A stretch of 64,000 bases of DNA from Bacillota bacterium (GTDB lineage: Bacteria; Bacillota; Clostridia; Christensenellales; Aristaeellaceae): the NCBI GenBank assembly GCA_023444095.1, contig JAEZRP010000029.1, positions 1 to 64,000 on the forward strand. The letters are read 5' to 3'. This document shows, piece after piece, positions 57,793-64,000 of this stretch (its first letter is position 1; each line of letters starts with the position of its first letter). The position numbers were made by a program, and so were the translations under genes. The notes beneath the pieces were generated by a model, which saw nothing but the letters and a program-made list of their open reading frames with translations, searched no databases and was not told where the DNA came from.

Positions 57793-58236
57793 ATGAAGGA
57801 AACGCGGAGCGGGTTTATGGTCAGCCAAATCTCAAAGCTCAGCGGACGTATATTCGAGCGGATCCTCGCGGACGCGGGCGTCGACGCGTTCAACGGCGCG
57901 CAGGGACGGATCCTGTACGTGCTTTGGCAGGAGGAACGCGTGCCGATGCGCGCGCTCTCAGAGCGGACGGGCCTCGCGCAAAACACGCTTACGAGCATGC
58001 TCGACCGGATGGAGACTGCGGGGCTTACGGAGCGGCGCCCAGACAAAGAGGACCGGCGCGTGATCCGCATCCACCTGACGGAGAAGGCGCGCGCACTCAA
58101 GGACAGATACAATCTAGTATCGAACCGCATGAACGAAATCTACTTCAAGGGCTTTTCGGACGCGGAGATCAAAGCGTTCGAGGGATACCTTTCCCGGATC
58201 ATCACGAATCTTGAGGAGGAAAACAAAAATGGCTAA
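57793..58236 (+). CDS. MarR family transcriptional regulator
   Basis: A 147-residue winged-helix regulator: MRALSERTGLAQNTLTSMLDRMETAGLTERRPDKEDRR-type DNA-binding core at about residues 49-90, flanked by dimerisation helices. GGAGGTG precedes ATG 57793. The likely operator is the 16-bp palindrome at 57747. It overlaps the first flavin reductase gene by 8 nt; the ligand is probably a redox-active or aromatic compound handled by these reductases (inference). Confidence 0.92.
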   Translation: MKETRSGFMVSQISKLSGRIFERILADAGVDAFNGAQGRILYVLWQEERVPMRALSERTGLAQNTLTSMLDRMETAGLTERRPDKEDRRVIRIHLTEKARALKDRYNLVSNRMNEIYFKGFSDAEIKAFEGYLSRIITNLEEENKNG

Positions 58237-58819
58237 GGTCTCAAGGGACATCGAGCGGCACTCGAACAACTTCTGTCCCCTGACGCTTTTTCTTTACGGC
58301 ACCTATGGCGCGGACGGCGCGCCGGACTTCGGCCTGTTTTGCTGGTTCAGCTACATACTGGACGGCGAGCTGGGCATCATGGCGTGCATCGGCGGCGAAA
58401 AGCTGACGAAGGAGCGCATTCATGAAAAAAAGGTCTTCTCGGCCTGCCTCGTCACCGAGAGGATTCTGCCGCTCGCGGACCATTTCGGAATGACGGACGG
58501 CCATTCGCCGGAGAAGATGAAGGTGGACGTTGCCATCGAGAAAGGGCAGGTTCTGGATGTGCCGGTCCTGACCGATTCCCCGCTCGCCTATGAGCTCGAG
58601 GTAAACTCCTTTCTCCCCCTCAACGGAAGCGAGGTCATGCTGTGCAGGATCCGAAACGTGCTCGTCGACGAGGAACTCATGGACGCCTCCGCGTCCGTGG
58701 AGGAGCGCATCCGCGCCATCGCTCCCGTGAGCTCCACCTACCTGACCTACTTCGGCTGGGACGGGCGCTCCATGGGCGGCTGGGGCGAGCCGATGCGCGC
58801 GATCAAACCGCAGGGCTGA
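58229..58819 (+). CDS. Flavin reductase family protein (copy 1)
   Basis: A 196-residue split-barrel flavin reductase-like protein (DIM6/NTAB type): LFLYGTYGADGAPDFGLF, MACIGGEKLTKERI and HEKKVFSACLV are typical. Its start lies within the last codons of MarR with GAGGAGG upstream. Roughly three-quarters identical, by eye, to the next gene, so a tandem duplicate; both likely transfer electrons to flavin or a substrate. Confidence 0.88.
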   Translation: MAKVSRDIERHSNNFCPLTLFLYGTYGADGAPDFGLFCWFSYILDGELGIMACIGGEKLTKERIHEKKVFSACLVTERILPLADHFGMTDGHSPEKMKVDVAIEKGQVLDVPVLTDSPLAYELEVNSFLPLNGSEVMLCRIRNVLVDEELMDASASVEERIRAIAPVSSTYLTYFGWDGRSMGGWGEPMRAIKPQG

Positions 58820-58852
58820 AGCGCAACCGATATCGAAAGGAGGAAAACGAAA

Positions 58853-59434
58853 ATGGCCAAGGTTACCATGAAGCTTTCAAACGACTTCTGCCCTCAGACG
58901 CTGTTTCTCTACGGCACCTACGGCGAGGACGGCGCGCCGGACTTCGGACTCTTCTGCTGGTTCAGCTACATCTGGGACGGCGAGCTGGGCGTCATGGCGT
59001 GCATCGGCGGCGAAAAACTGACAAAGGCGCGCATCCACGAAAACAAAATCTTCTCGGCCTGCCTCGTCACCGAGAAGATACTGCCCCTGGCGGACTACTT
59101 TGGCATGACGGACGGCCACTCACCCGAGAAGATGCGCGTCGGCGCGGCCATCAAGAAGGGCCATGTGCTGGACGTCCCGGTCCTGACCGATTCCCCGCTC
59201 GCGTTCGAGCTCGAGGTGAAGTCCTTCCTTCCCCTCGACGGCGGCGAGGTCATGCTGTGCAGGGTCAGAAACGTGCTCGGCGACGAGGCGCTCGCGGACA
59301 CATCGAAGTCCGTCGAAGAGCGTATCTCCGAAATCGCGCCCGTGCACACCACATGCGCGACCTACTTCGGCTGGGACGGGCGAAAAATGGGCAACTGGGG
59401 CGAGCCGATGGAAGCGATCAAACCCCAAGCCTGA
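58853..59434 (+). CDS. Flavin reductase family protein (copy 2)
   Basis: A 193-residue paralogue of the preceding gene, differing at the N-terminus and in charged surface positions, with the same core motifs (LFLYGTYGEDGAPDFGLF, HENKIFSACLVTEK, YFGWDGRKMGNWGEP). AAAGGAGG lies before ATG 58853. Its last 17 nt overlap the convergent P-loop kinase gene. Confidence 0.88.
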   Translation: MAKVTMKLSNDFCPQTLFLYGTYGEDGAPDFGLFCWFSYIWDGELGVMACIGGEKLTKARIHENKIFSACLVTEKILPLADYFGMTDGHSPEKMRVGAAIKKGHVLDVPVLTDSPLAFELEVKSFLPLDGGEVMLCRVRNVLGDEALADTSKSVEERISEIAPVHTTCATYFGWDGRKMGNWGEPMEAIKPQA

Positions 59435-59939
59435 AGTGCTCGATGATCGCCGCGACCGTATCCTCCGGCGTCTGGTTCGAAGAGTCGATCCAGTAGCCGA
59501 TCCGGGGCGTCTCCCGCAGAAACATCTCGCGGAGCGATTCCACCGCGAACCCGGAATAGCCGACCTTCCCGCGCGCCGCCTCGCGCCGCTTCACAGTCTC
59601 CGCGTTCGGGCAGAGGACGACCGTGCGCACGGGCAGAGCGTCGAGCATGTTCAGCATGTCCGTGAGCCCCTGGCCGTAATAGTTGTCCTGCAAGACGACG
59701 TCGAATCCCGCGCGCAGGTACTCCCCCGCGACCATGGCGGAGATGCGGTAGCGCAGGTAGAGCTGGGCGAGCGCGGCGTCGGAGGCGTCCGCGCTCATCT
59801 CTTCGCGCCCCGAGACGATCATCCTGCGGAACGCGTCGCCGCGCAGATGGACGGCGCGCGGAAGCCGCGCCGCGAGCATTTCGGCAACGGTCGACTTCCC
59901 CGCCGCCATCACGCCCGTAATGAGGTAAACGTGATTCAT
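59418..59939 (-). CDS. AAA/P-loop kinase-like protein
   Basis: A 173-residue P-loop protein: Walker A GVMAAGKST (9-17), then HLRGDAFRRM and DNYYGQG. Similar to zeta-toxin/chloramphenicol phosphotransferase-like or nucleoside kinases; substrate unknown. It is the last gene of the seven-gene minus-strand operon; ATG 59937-59939 abuts the upstream stop. Confidence 0.8.
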   Translation of the reverse strand: MNHVYLITGVMAAGKSTVAEMLAARLPRAVHLRGDAFRRMIVSGREEMSADASDAALAQLYLRYRISAMVAGEYLRAGFDVVLQDNYYGQGLTDMLNMLDALPVRTVVLCPNAETVKRREAARGKVGYSGFAVESLREMFLRETPRIGYWIDSSNQTPEDTVAAIIEHFRLGV

Positions 59940-60462
59940 TCAGCCGTCATCTCCCTCATTTTCAGAATCGTGTTCCAGTTGCGCGCGGTGGCGGCTTTGT
60001 CCAGCTTCATGACGCCCGCCGCCAGCTTCGAGAGCCGGATGCTCCGCCCGAGCAGCAGGTACGCCTCGCGCCCGCGAAACACTGCCCGGTCGTCCGCGTC
60101 CGGGCGGATTTTTGTCTCGTCGGGCCTAACGGGAAACAGAACGACGTATAGGCTCTCCCACTCGTCATTCTCCGTCGCCGCGATTCCGCGCCGAAAAACG
60201 GGAGTCCCTCGACGATCGCGCGCATCTCGTCCGCCGAGCGGAGAACGACGTCGGCGTTGACGCCCATCGCCGCGAGCTTCCCCTTGATTTGCGCCGCGAG
60301 CGCGGCTTCCTCCTCATCCGAATCGAATGCCGCGTTCCCGCTCTGAATGTATGTCTCGACGCGCGAAAACCCGATTTCTTGGAGCGCGCGCTTGAAGTCC
60401 GCCATCCTGATCCGGTTGTGCGCGCCGACGTTCACGCCGCGCAGAAATGCCGCGTACCTCAT
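59940..60462 (-). pseudogene. DUF1697 protein interrupted by a 1-base frameshift
   Basis: Reads as DUF1697 from ATG 60462 (MRYAAFLRGVNVGAHN; KADF-like MADFKRALQEIGF; VETYIQSGNAAF) to about residue 97. Then the frame is lost: the next residues turn Arg-rich. Shifting by one base between about 60170 and 60187 restores a family-like C-terminus (NDEWESLYVVLFP; LSKLAAGVMK; NWNTILKMREM) ending at TGA 59940-59942, exactly abutting the kinase start. A single missing base, by sequencing error or mutation, explains it. Confidence 0.78.
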
Positions 60463-60463
60463 C

Positions 60464-61012
60464 TCATCCCCCGTTCAGCCGCCGCGCGATGGCGCGGACC
60501 TGCGCGAGCGCCGCATCGTCCCGCGCCGCGGGAACCGCATCCGTGTTCATGGAAAGAACCAGATTCTCGTCGGGAAAGTCCGCGTTCAGGAATCGGAAAA
60601 CCCACTTCGCAAGCCGGATCGCGTCGTCCGGCCTCCCGTCGCCCCCGCCCGTGAGCAGAAGAACGCCTGTCTTTTTGCGCAGTTCAGGCGGCCTTTTCAG
60701 GAAGCGGCGGGCCGCGTAGTACGCCTGCAATCGGCTTGCGACGTTCATGAGCGGCCCGGTAAGGTTCGACATGTAGAGGGGCGAGGCGACCACGACCACA
60801 TCATAATCGTCCGCGTATACCGCGTCCATGCCGTCGCGGATGACGCAGCCCATGTGCTCGTTGCACCAACGGCAGTCGATGCAGGGCGAGAGATTGTCGT
60901 AAAACGCCGATAGCTCCCGCACCTCGCCCAAGATCGTCTCCCGGAGCGCCCCGATGAGCGCCGCCGTGTCGCCGTTCGGGCGCGGCGAGCCGTTCAGAAT
61001 GAGCGTCCTCAT
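60464..61012 (-). CDS. NADPH-dependent FMN reductase/flavodoxin family
   Basis: A 182-residue flavodoxin-fold protein: LNGSPRPNG (FMN phosphate loop), a CIDCRWCNEHMGC Cys segment and PLYMSNLTGPL. The Cys-rich loop is typical of iron-sulfur flavoprotein-like and NAD(P)H-dependent oxidoreductases. Its ATG overlaps the stop of the Rsm22-like gene; gap to DUF1697 is 1 nt. Confidence 0.88.
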   Translation of the reverse strand: MRTLILNGSPRPNGDTAALIGALRETILGEVRELSAFYDNLSPCIDCRWCNEHMGCVIRDGMDAVYADDYDVVVVASPLYMSNLTGPLMNVASRLQAYYAARRFLKRPPELRKKTGVLLLTGGGDGRPDDAIRLAKWVFRFLNADFPDENLVLSMNTDAVPAARDDAALAQVRAIARRLNGG

Positions 61013-61956
61013 CCGATCCCATCCCCCCATGAAAGCTTCCGGGCCATCTTGTACGATTCGTCGCGCTTCAGATAGGCGCGCCTTTGGAGCCCCGAAGTTC
61101 CGCATAGGTCGACCGTAATCCGCCCCTTTTCGGCGAGCGGATGCCGGATGACGCGCGCGTGCGGACGAGCGGAGTTCTCCCGCACGAACGCCGCATACGA
61201 AAACTTCTCGTCCTCGTAGGGCACGTCGACCCCCTTGAGTTGCTTGTGCAGCCGCCCGCGCGCGATCCGGCAGGAGAAGTGGCACCAATCCCCCTCCGGC
61301 AAGGGGCATACGTCCCCGTGGGGACAGGGCGCGGCGACATGCGCGCCCATGCCGGTCAAAAATTCCCGCGCCTTCATGATCTGGCGGTAACACGCCGGGG
61401 TGCCCGGCTCCACGATGATCAGCATTTTCTCCGCCGCGCCCCACAGCTTTTCGATGGCGCGCAGGCGGCCTTCCTCGTTCAGCTCGTTGAGCGCGTACGA
61501 CGCGACGACGAGATCCGCCCTCTCCGGGATCGGCTGCGCGGACAGATCGCACTTCACCCAGCGCGCGGCCGGGCCGTCCTCCATCAGCGATTGCCCCAGC
61601 TCCAGCATCGCGTCCGCGCGCTCGAGGCAGGTAATCTCCTGAAGACTCAGGAGCCCCGCCGCCGCCCAGGTCGCCGTGCCCGTGCCCGCGCCCGCGTCGA
61701 TGAGCGAACGGATGTCGAAATCGACCGCCTCGAGCGCGCGCGCCAGCGCCGTCTTCGCCGCGCCGAAGGTCGCGGGCATCCGCACGGCGGAATACGCGAG
61801 CGCCTCGTCCGCCCGCGAGATCAGAGGCGCCCCGCGCCCGTCTGCCGCGCGGTATCGCTCGGAAATCTCCTCCGAGACGCGCGCCATGCGCCTCATGTCC
61901 GCGCCCGCGAGCCTCCGCTCGACCGCACCCTTGAGCGCCAACGGCAATTCCATCAT
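61009..61956 (-). CDS. Rsm22-like SAM-dependent methyltransferase with Cys motif
   Basis: A 315-residue protein of the Rsm22 family: SAM motif DAGAGTGTA (87-95), EPGTPACYR, and a Cys-rich segment APCPHGDVCPLPEGDWC/HFSC near 213-232 typical of the family (metal or Fe-S binding). Mitochondrial relatives act in ribosomal small-subunit assembly. ATG 61956 overlaps the upstream stop by 4 nt. Confidence 0.87.
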   Translation of the reverse strand: MMELPLALKGAVERRLAGADMRRMARVSEEISERYRAADGRGAPLISRADEALAYSAVRMPATFGAAKTALARALEAVDFDIRSLIDAGAGTGTATWAAAGLLSLQEITCLERADAMLELGQSLMEDGPAARWVKCDLSAQPIPERADLVVASYALNELNEEGRLRAIEKLWGAAEKMLIIVEPGTPACYRQIMKAREFLTGMGAHVAAPCPHGDVCPLPEGDWCHFSCRIARGRLHKQLKGVDVPYEDEKFSYAAFVRENSARPHARVIRHPLAEKGRITVDLCGTSGLQRRAYLKRDESYKMARKLSWGDGIG

Positions 61957-62606
61957 TTCACCTCCGGCCGGCGGAAGTCGAGCCGGACGAGCTCCTTCCC
62001 GTTCGGCAGCGGCTCCTCCTCCCGCAGAATCGACTCGTACCCCGCCTCGCGCATGCGTGCGGCAAGCGCCGTCTCATCCACGGACGCGTGGATCGCGGAG
62101 AGCCCGTCGAAGATGCGCATGTGGGGCGAATCGGACACGAAGTCTTCGCCCGCATCGATTTGAATCCCGCAGGAAACGTACCTTGCTTCCATTTTCACGA
62201 CCGCACGCGCGAATGCCGCGCAGCCGACGTATTCGACAAAGAGGTTTGCGACGACGAGCTCGGCGCATGGGAGCCGGGCGAGCGGATCGCTCACATCCGC
62301 CTCCAAGAGCCGCAGAATGCCCGCGAGGTGCGGGAACCGCCGCCCGCATTCGGCGAGGTAGGCGGGATTCACGTCGATCCCATAGATCGCTTCAAATTGC
62401 CCCGCAGCCGCGTGCTCAAGCCCATTCCCGCCCGCGACGCCCAATATCGCCGCCGTTTTGACAGGGTAGCGCGCGAGCTGGTCCCCCGTCATACGGCTGA
62501 TCGCCTGAAGCTGCCCCACGGAATCGAGCCGCATGTGGCTCTCGTATTCGCCAAGGTCGATGTGCTTCCACGGATTGTCCACGCCGTCCCCTCCCGCTTT
62601 TTTCAA
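61953..62606 (-). CDS. Class I SAM-dependent methyltransferase-like protein
   Basis: A 217-residue methyltransferase-fold protein: AILGVAGGNGLEH (motif I), GIDVNPAYL (acidic motif II), DPLARLPCAELVVANLF. Substrate unknown; it may work with the adjoining Rsm22-like enzyme. Overlaps both neighbours by 4 nt. Confidence 0.84.
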   Translation of the reverse strand: MKKAGGDGVDNPWKHIDLGEYESHMRLDSVGQLQAISRMTGDQLARYPVKTAAILGVAGGNGLEHAAAGQFEAIYGIDVNPAYLAECGRRFPHLAGILRLLEADVSDPLARLPCAELVVANLFVEYVGCAAFARAVVKMEARYVSCGIQIDAGEDFVSDSPHMRIFDGLSAIHASVDETALAARMREAGYESILREEEPLPNGKELVRLDFRRPEVK

Positions 62607-63214
62607 TCCCCGCGCCAGCGCCGCAGCGCGGTTTCGCCACAGAACCCCATGAGCGCGCGGACTTCCCGGAACAGCTCCGGCGCAAGCGCGTACGCCGTGA
62701 CGCGCTTGTGCCCTTCGAGCAGTTCGTAGCGCGCCGCGCGCGCGTCCGTCAGCGCGATCAGCGGCGGAAACGCGCCGCCGCGCCGCAAATGCGCAAGCGC
62801 CTCGAAAAAACCGTCGTTTGGCACGCCGCAGGATGTTTTGCCCGCCCGGATCGCCTCCGCGGCGCGCAGCGGCGAACGCGTATGCTCGCTCAGCTCGTTC
62901 CAGTAGCTGTAATCGACGTACCTGATCTTCTCAAGATCGTCGCCGCTAAGACTCGCCCACTCCCAGCGAACGCCGCTGGGAAAGCGCTCGAACAGCCCCT
63001 CGTCCCTTCCGTAGCCGCGAAAGTCGCCGAGTACCTCCCGCCGCAGCGCGTTCTCCGCGCGGTCGGAGAGATCCCCTCTCTCAATGAGCGCCGCTCCCGC
63101 ACCCCGGTTCTGAAGCGCCCGCGCGATCTGCGCGCAAAAGCGGTCGGACGCGTACTCCATCTCCAGAAACGCAAGGATCATCGCGTCCTCGCTGGCTTCC
63201 CCGGTTTTTCTCAT
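62603..63214 (-). CDS. Unrecognised protein with ParB-like GHxR motif
   Basis: A 203-residue protein. Residues near 155-180 read PLIALTDARAARYELLEGHKRVTAYALAPE, which resembles the ParB/Srx-type GHxR segment, but the usual N-terminal ParB boxes are absent. I do not assign a function. Start overlaps the VOC stop by ATGA; ATG 63178 (after 12 codons) is an alternative. Confidence 0.68.
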   Translation of the reverse strand: MRKTGEASEDAMILAFLEMEYASDRFCAQIARALQNRGAGAALIERGDLSDRAENALRREVLGDFRGYGRDEGLFERFPSGVRWEWASLSGDDLEKIRYVDYSYWNELSEHTRSPLRAAEAIRAGKTSCGVPNDGFFEALAHLRRGGAFPPLIALTDARAARYELLEGHKRVTAYALAPELFREVRALMGFCGETALRRWRGD

Positions 63215-63666
63215 CGCGCGCCCCCGCCCCAGCTCTGGAGCTCCACCACGTTCCCCTCGGGGTCCGTCGCGTACACGACCGTGAGCCGCCTGCCGTCCGC
63301 ATAATCGACGGACACCAGCTCGCCGACCTGCCCGCCGCCACGCGCGATCACTTCCGCGAGCGTTCCCGCCACGTCGTCCACCGCGAAGGCGATATGCCCG
63401 AAGCCCGGCGCGTTCAGGCGGCGCGGGCTCTCCGGCGGGTCTCCGGCGTATTGGAAGATTTCGAGGGTGACCTTCCCGCCCGTGCCGGGCTGCGCGAGGT
63501 GCTCCCCGACAATATGCGCGCCTGGAATGCCCGTCAGCCGGTCGAGCCAGTCGCCGGAGAGATCGCGCGTCTCGCCGACGCTCTCGCAGCCGAACGCGTC
63601 CCTGTAAAAATCGATGAGCGTCCTAGCGTCCCGGGCGACGAGATTCGTATGTACATAACAAGACAA
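63211..63666 (-). CDS. VOC (glyoxalase-like) superfamily protein
   Basis: A 151-residue vicinal-oxygen-chelate-fold protein: HTNLVARDARTLIDFYRDAFG, GFGHIAFAVDDV, YATDPEGNVVELQSW (metal ligands His and Glu). Likely a dioxygenase- or lyase-like or binding protein. The chosen start is TTG 63664-63666: GGAGGGGGG lies 7-12 nt upstream and the first residues (SCYVHTNLVARD) fit the family; the ATG 60 nt earlier would start inside the promoter. Confidence 0.85.
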   Translation of the reverse strand: MSCYVHTNLVARDARTLIDFYRDAFGCESVGETRDLSGDWLDRLTGIPGAHIVGEHLAQPGTGGKVTLEIFQYAGDPPESPRRLNAPGFGHIAFAVDDVAGTLAEVIARGGGQVGELVSVDYADGRRLTVVYATDPEGNVVELQSWGGGAR

Positions 63667-63697
63667 GCGTACAACCCCCCTCCGACATTGTACGCTT

Positions 63698-63726
63698 ATT
63701 ATACACAAAATGGGCCCGCCGATCAA
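63698..63726 (-). promoter_or_regulatory. Promoter of the seven-gene operon
   Basis: Minus-strand TTGATC (63721-63726) and TATAAT (63698-63703), 17-bp spacing; the -35 contains the ppk stop codon. Confidence 0.78.
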
Positions 63727-64000
63727 CCGAAACGGCCGCCGTGCACCCGCCGCGCGATGCGCGCGAGCATCCCGGCCTGTCCCTCCGGCCTCCGGTTTTC
63801 CTCCGCCGCGCGCAGGAAGCGCTCCTGCGCGTCGAACGGACCGTCCGGGTTCTCGGGCGGCCGGATGTACGTGCCGTCGGGCGCGATCCGCCGCGCCTTC
63901 GCGTCATCCGCCATCTGCGCGCGGAGGATGCCGAGCACACGGCTTCTGAGGCCTCCGTCGAGGATCGGGCAGGCGATCTCCACCCGCCTTTCGGTGTTGC
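63723..64000 (-). CDS. ppk: Polyphosphate kinase, C-terminal fragment at window edge
   Basis: About 92 codons, reading in from beyond the right edge. NTERRVEIACPILD, LRAQMADDAKARRIAPDG, TYIRPPE and DAQERFLRAAEEN match the C-terminal end of Ppk1, which reversibly polymerises ATP gamma-phosphate into polyphosphate. Catalytic His residues lie outside the window. Stop TGA 63723-63725 overlaps the promoter of the next operon. Confidence 0.85.
   Translation of the reverse strand, partial: NTERRVEIACPILDGGLRSRVLGILRAQMADDAKARRIAPDGTYIRPPENPDGPFDAQERFLRAAEENRRPEGQAGMLARIARRVHGGRFG

Overview
ORGANISM. The window looks like a GC-rich (roughly 60 percent or more by eye) strictly anaerobic Bacillota/Clostridia chromosome, perhaps a gut-associated Christensenellales-type lineage (inference). 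The pointers are a Firmicute LexA box, a T-box leader, AAGGAGG ribosome sites, many sigma-A promoters with 17-bp spacing, [FeFe]-hydrogenase maturases, a rubredoxin-fused flavodiiron protein, and many sugar-handling genes. Most long antisense frames are GC-driven shadows.

LAYOUT. (1) 1-1650: probable end of an integrated element abutting tRNA-Ala(GGC). It holds an SOS-controlled Y-family polymerase (cut by the window edge), a SprT-like zinc peptidase and an 11-bp-phased GTGCCCAC repeat cluster. (2) 2.0-6.2 kb: a PAS/GGDEF/EAL protein, then a tryptophan T-box controlling a stand-alone TrpB2. (3) 6.3-10.3 kb: hydrogenase maturation operon (TM1266-like regulator, hydE, hydF, aspartase-like lyase) behind a structured leader. 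(4) 10.5-20.3 kb: serine hydrolase on a seemingly leaderless transcript, HdeD-like protein, radical SAM enzyme, GH106/sulfatase operon, a nucleotidyltransferase-GNAT fusion and a membrane-anchored PIG-L deacetylase. (5) 20.4-24.5 kb: five-gene operon SDR - PHP - TIM-barrel isomerase - GtrA - RGG/PG-tailed protein. (6) 24.6-33.3 kb: four-domain flavodiiron protein with a NimA-like partner, GH42, an MBL hydrolase, DUF4037, a flippase-like membrane protein and an unrecognised Cys-motif protein. (7) 33.3-43.6 kb: two Gfo/Idh/MocA dehydrogenases with an epimerase-like protein, two small membrane proteins, and a five-gene Opp/Dpp-type ABC importer. (8) 44-57.7 kb: proC, serine hydrolase, AraC regulator, ROK kinase/nucleoside hydrolase/secreted protein operon, pepF, AAG glycosylase, esterase, MATE, small proteins, a hydrolase and a uridine-kinase-like enzyme. 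(9) 57.7-59.4 kb: MarR regulator with a palindromic operator and tandem flavin reductases. (10) 59.4-63.7 kb: seven-gene stop/start-overlapping operon behind one promoter, including a frameshifted DUF1697 gene, followed at the edge by the 3' end of polyphosphate kinase.

HOW IT FITS TOGETHER. Carbohydrate import and processing (opp-type importer, GH42, GH106 plus sulfatase, Gfo/Idh and epimerase-like proteins, ROK kinase) and anaerobic redox life (hydrogenase maturation, flavodiiron/rubredoxin, flavin reductases, nitroreductase-like protein) dominate. Promoters, operators and RNA elements were found by eye and their functions are inferred. Five convergent gene pairs overlap at their stop codons.
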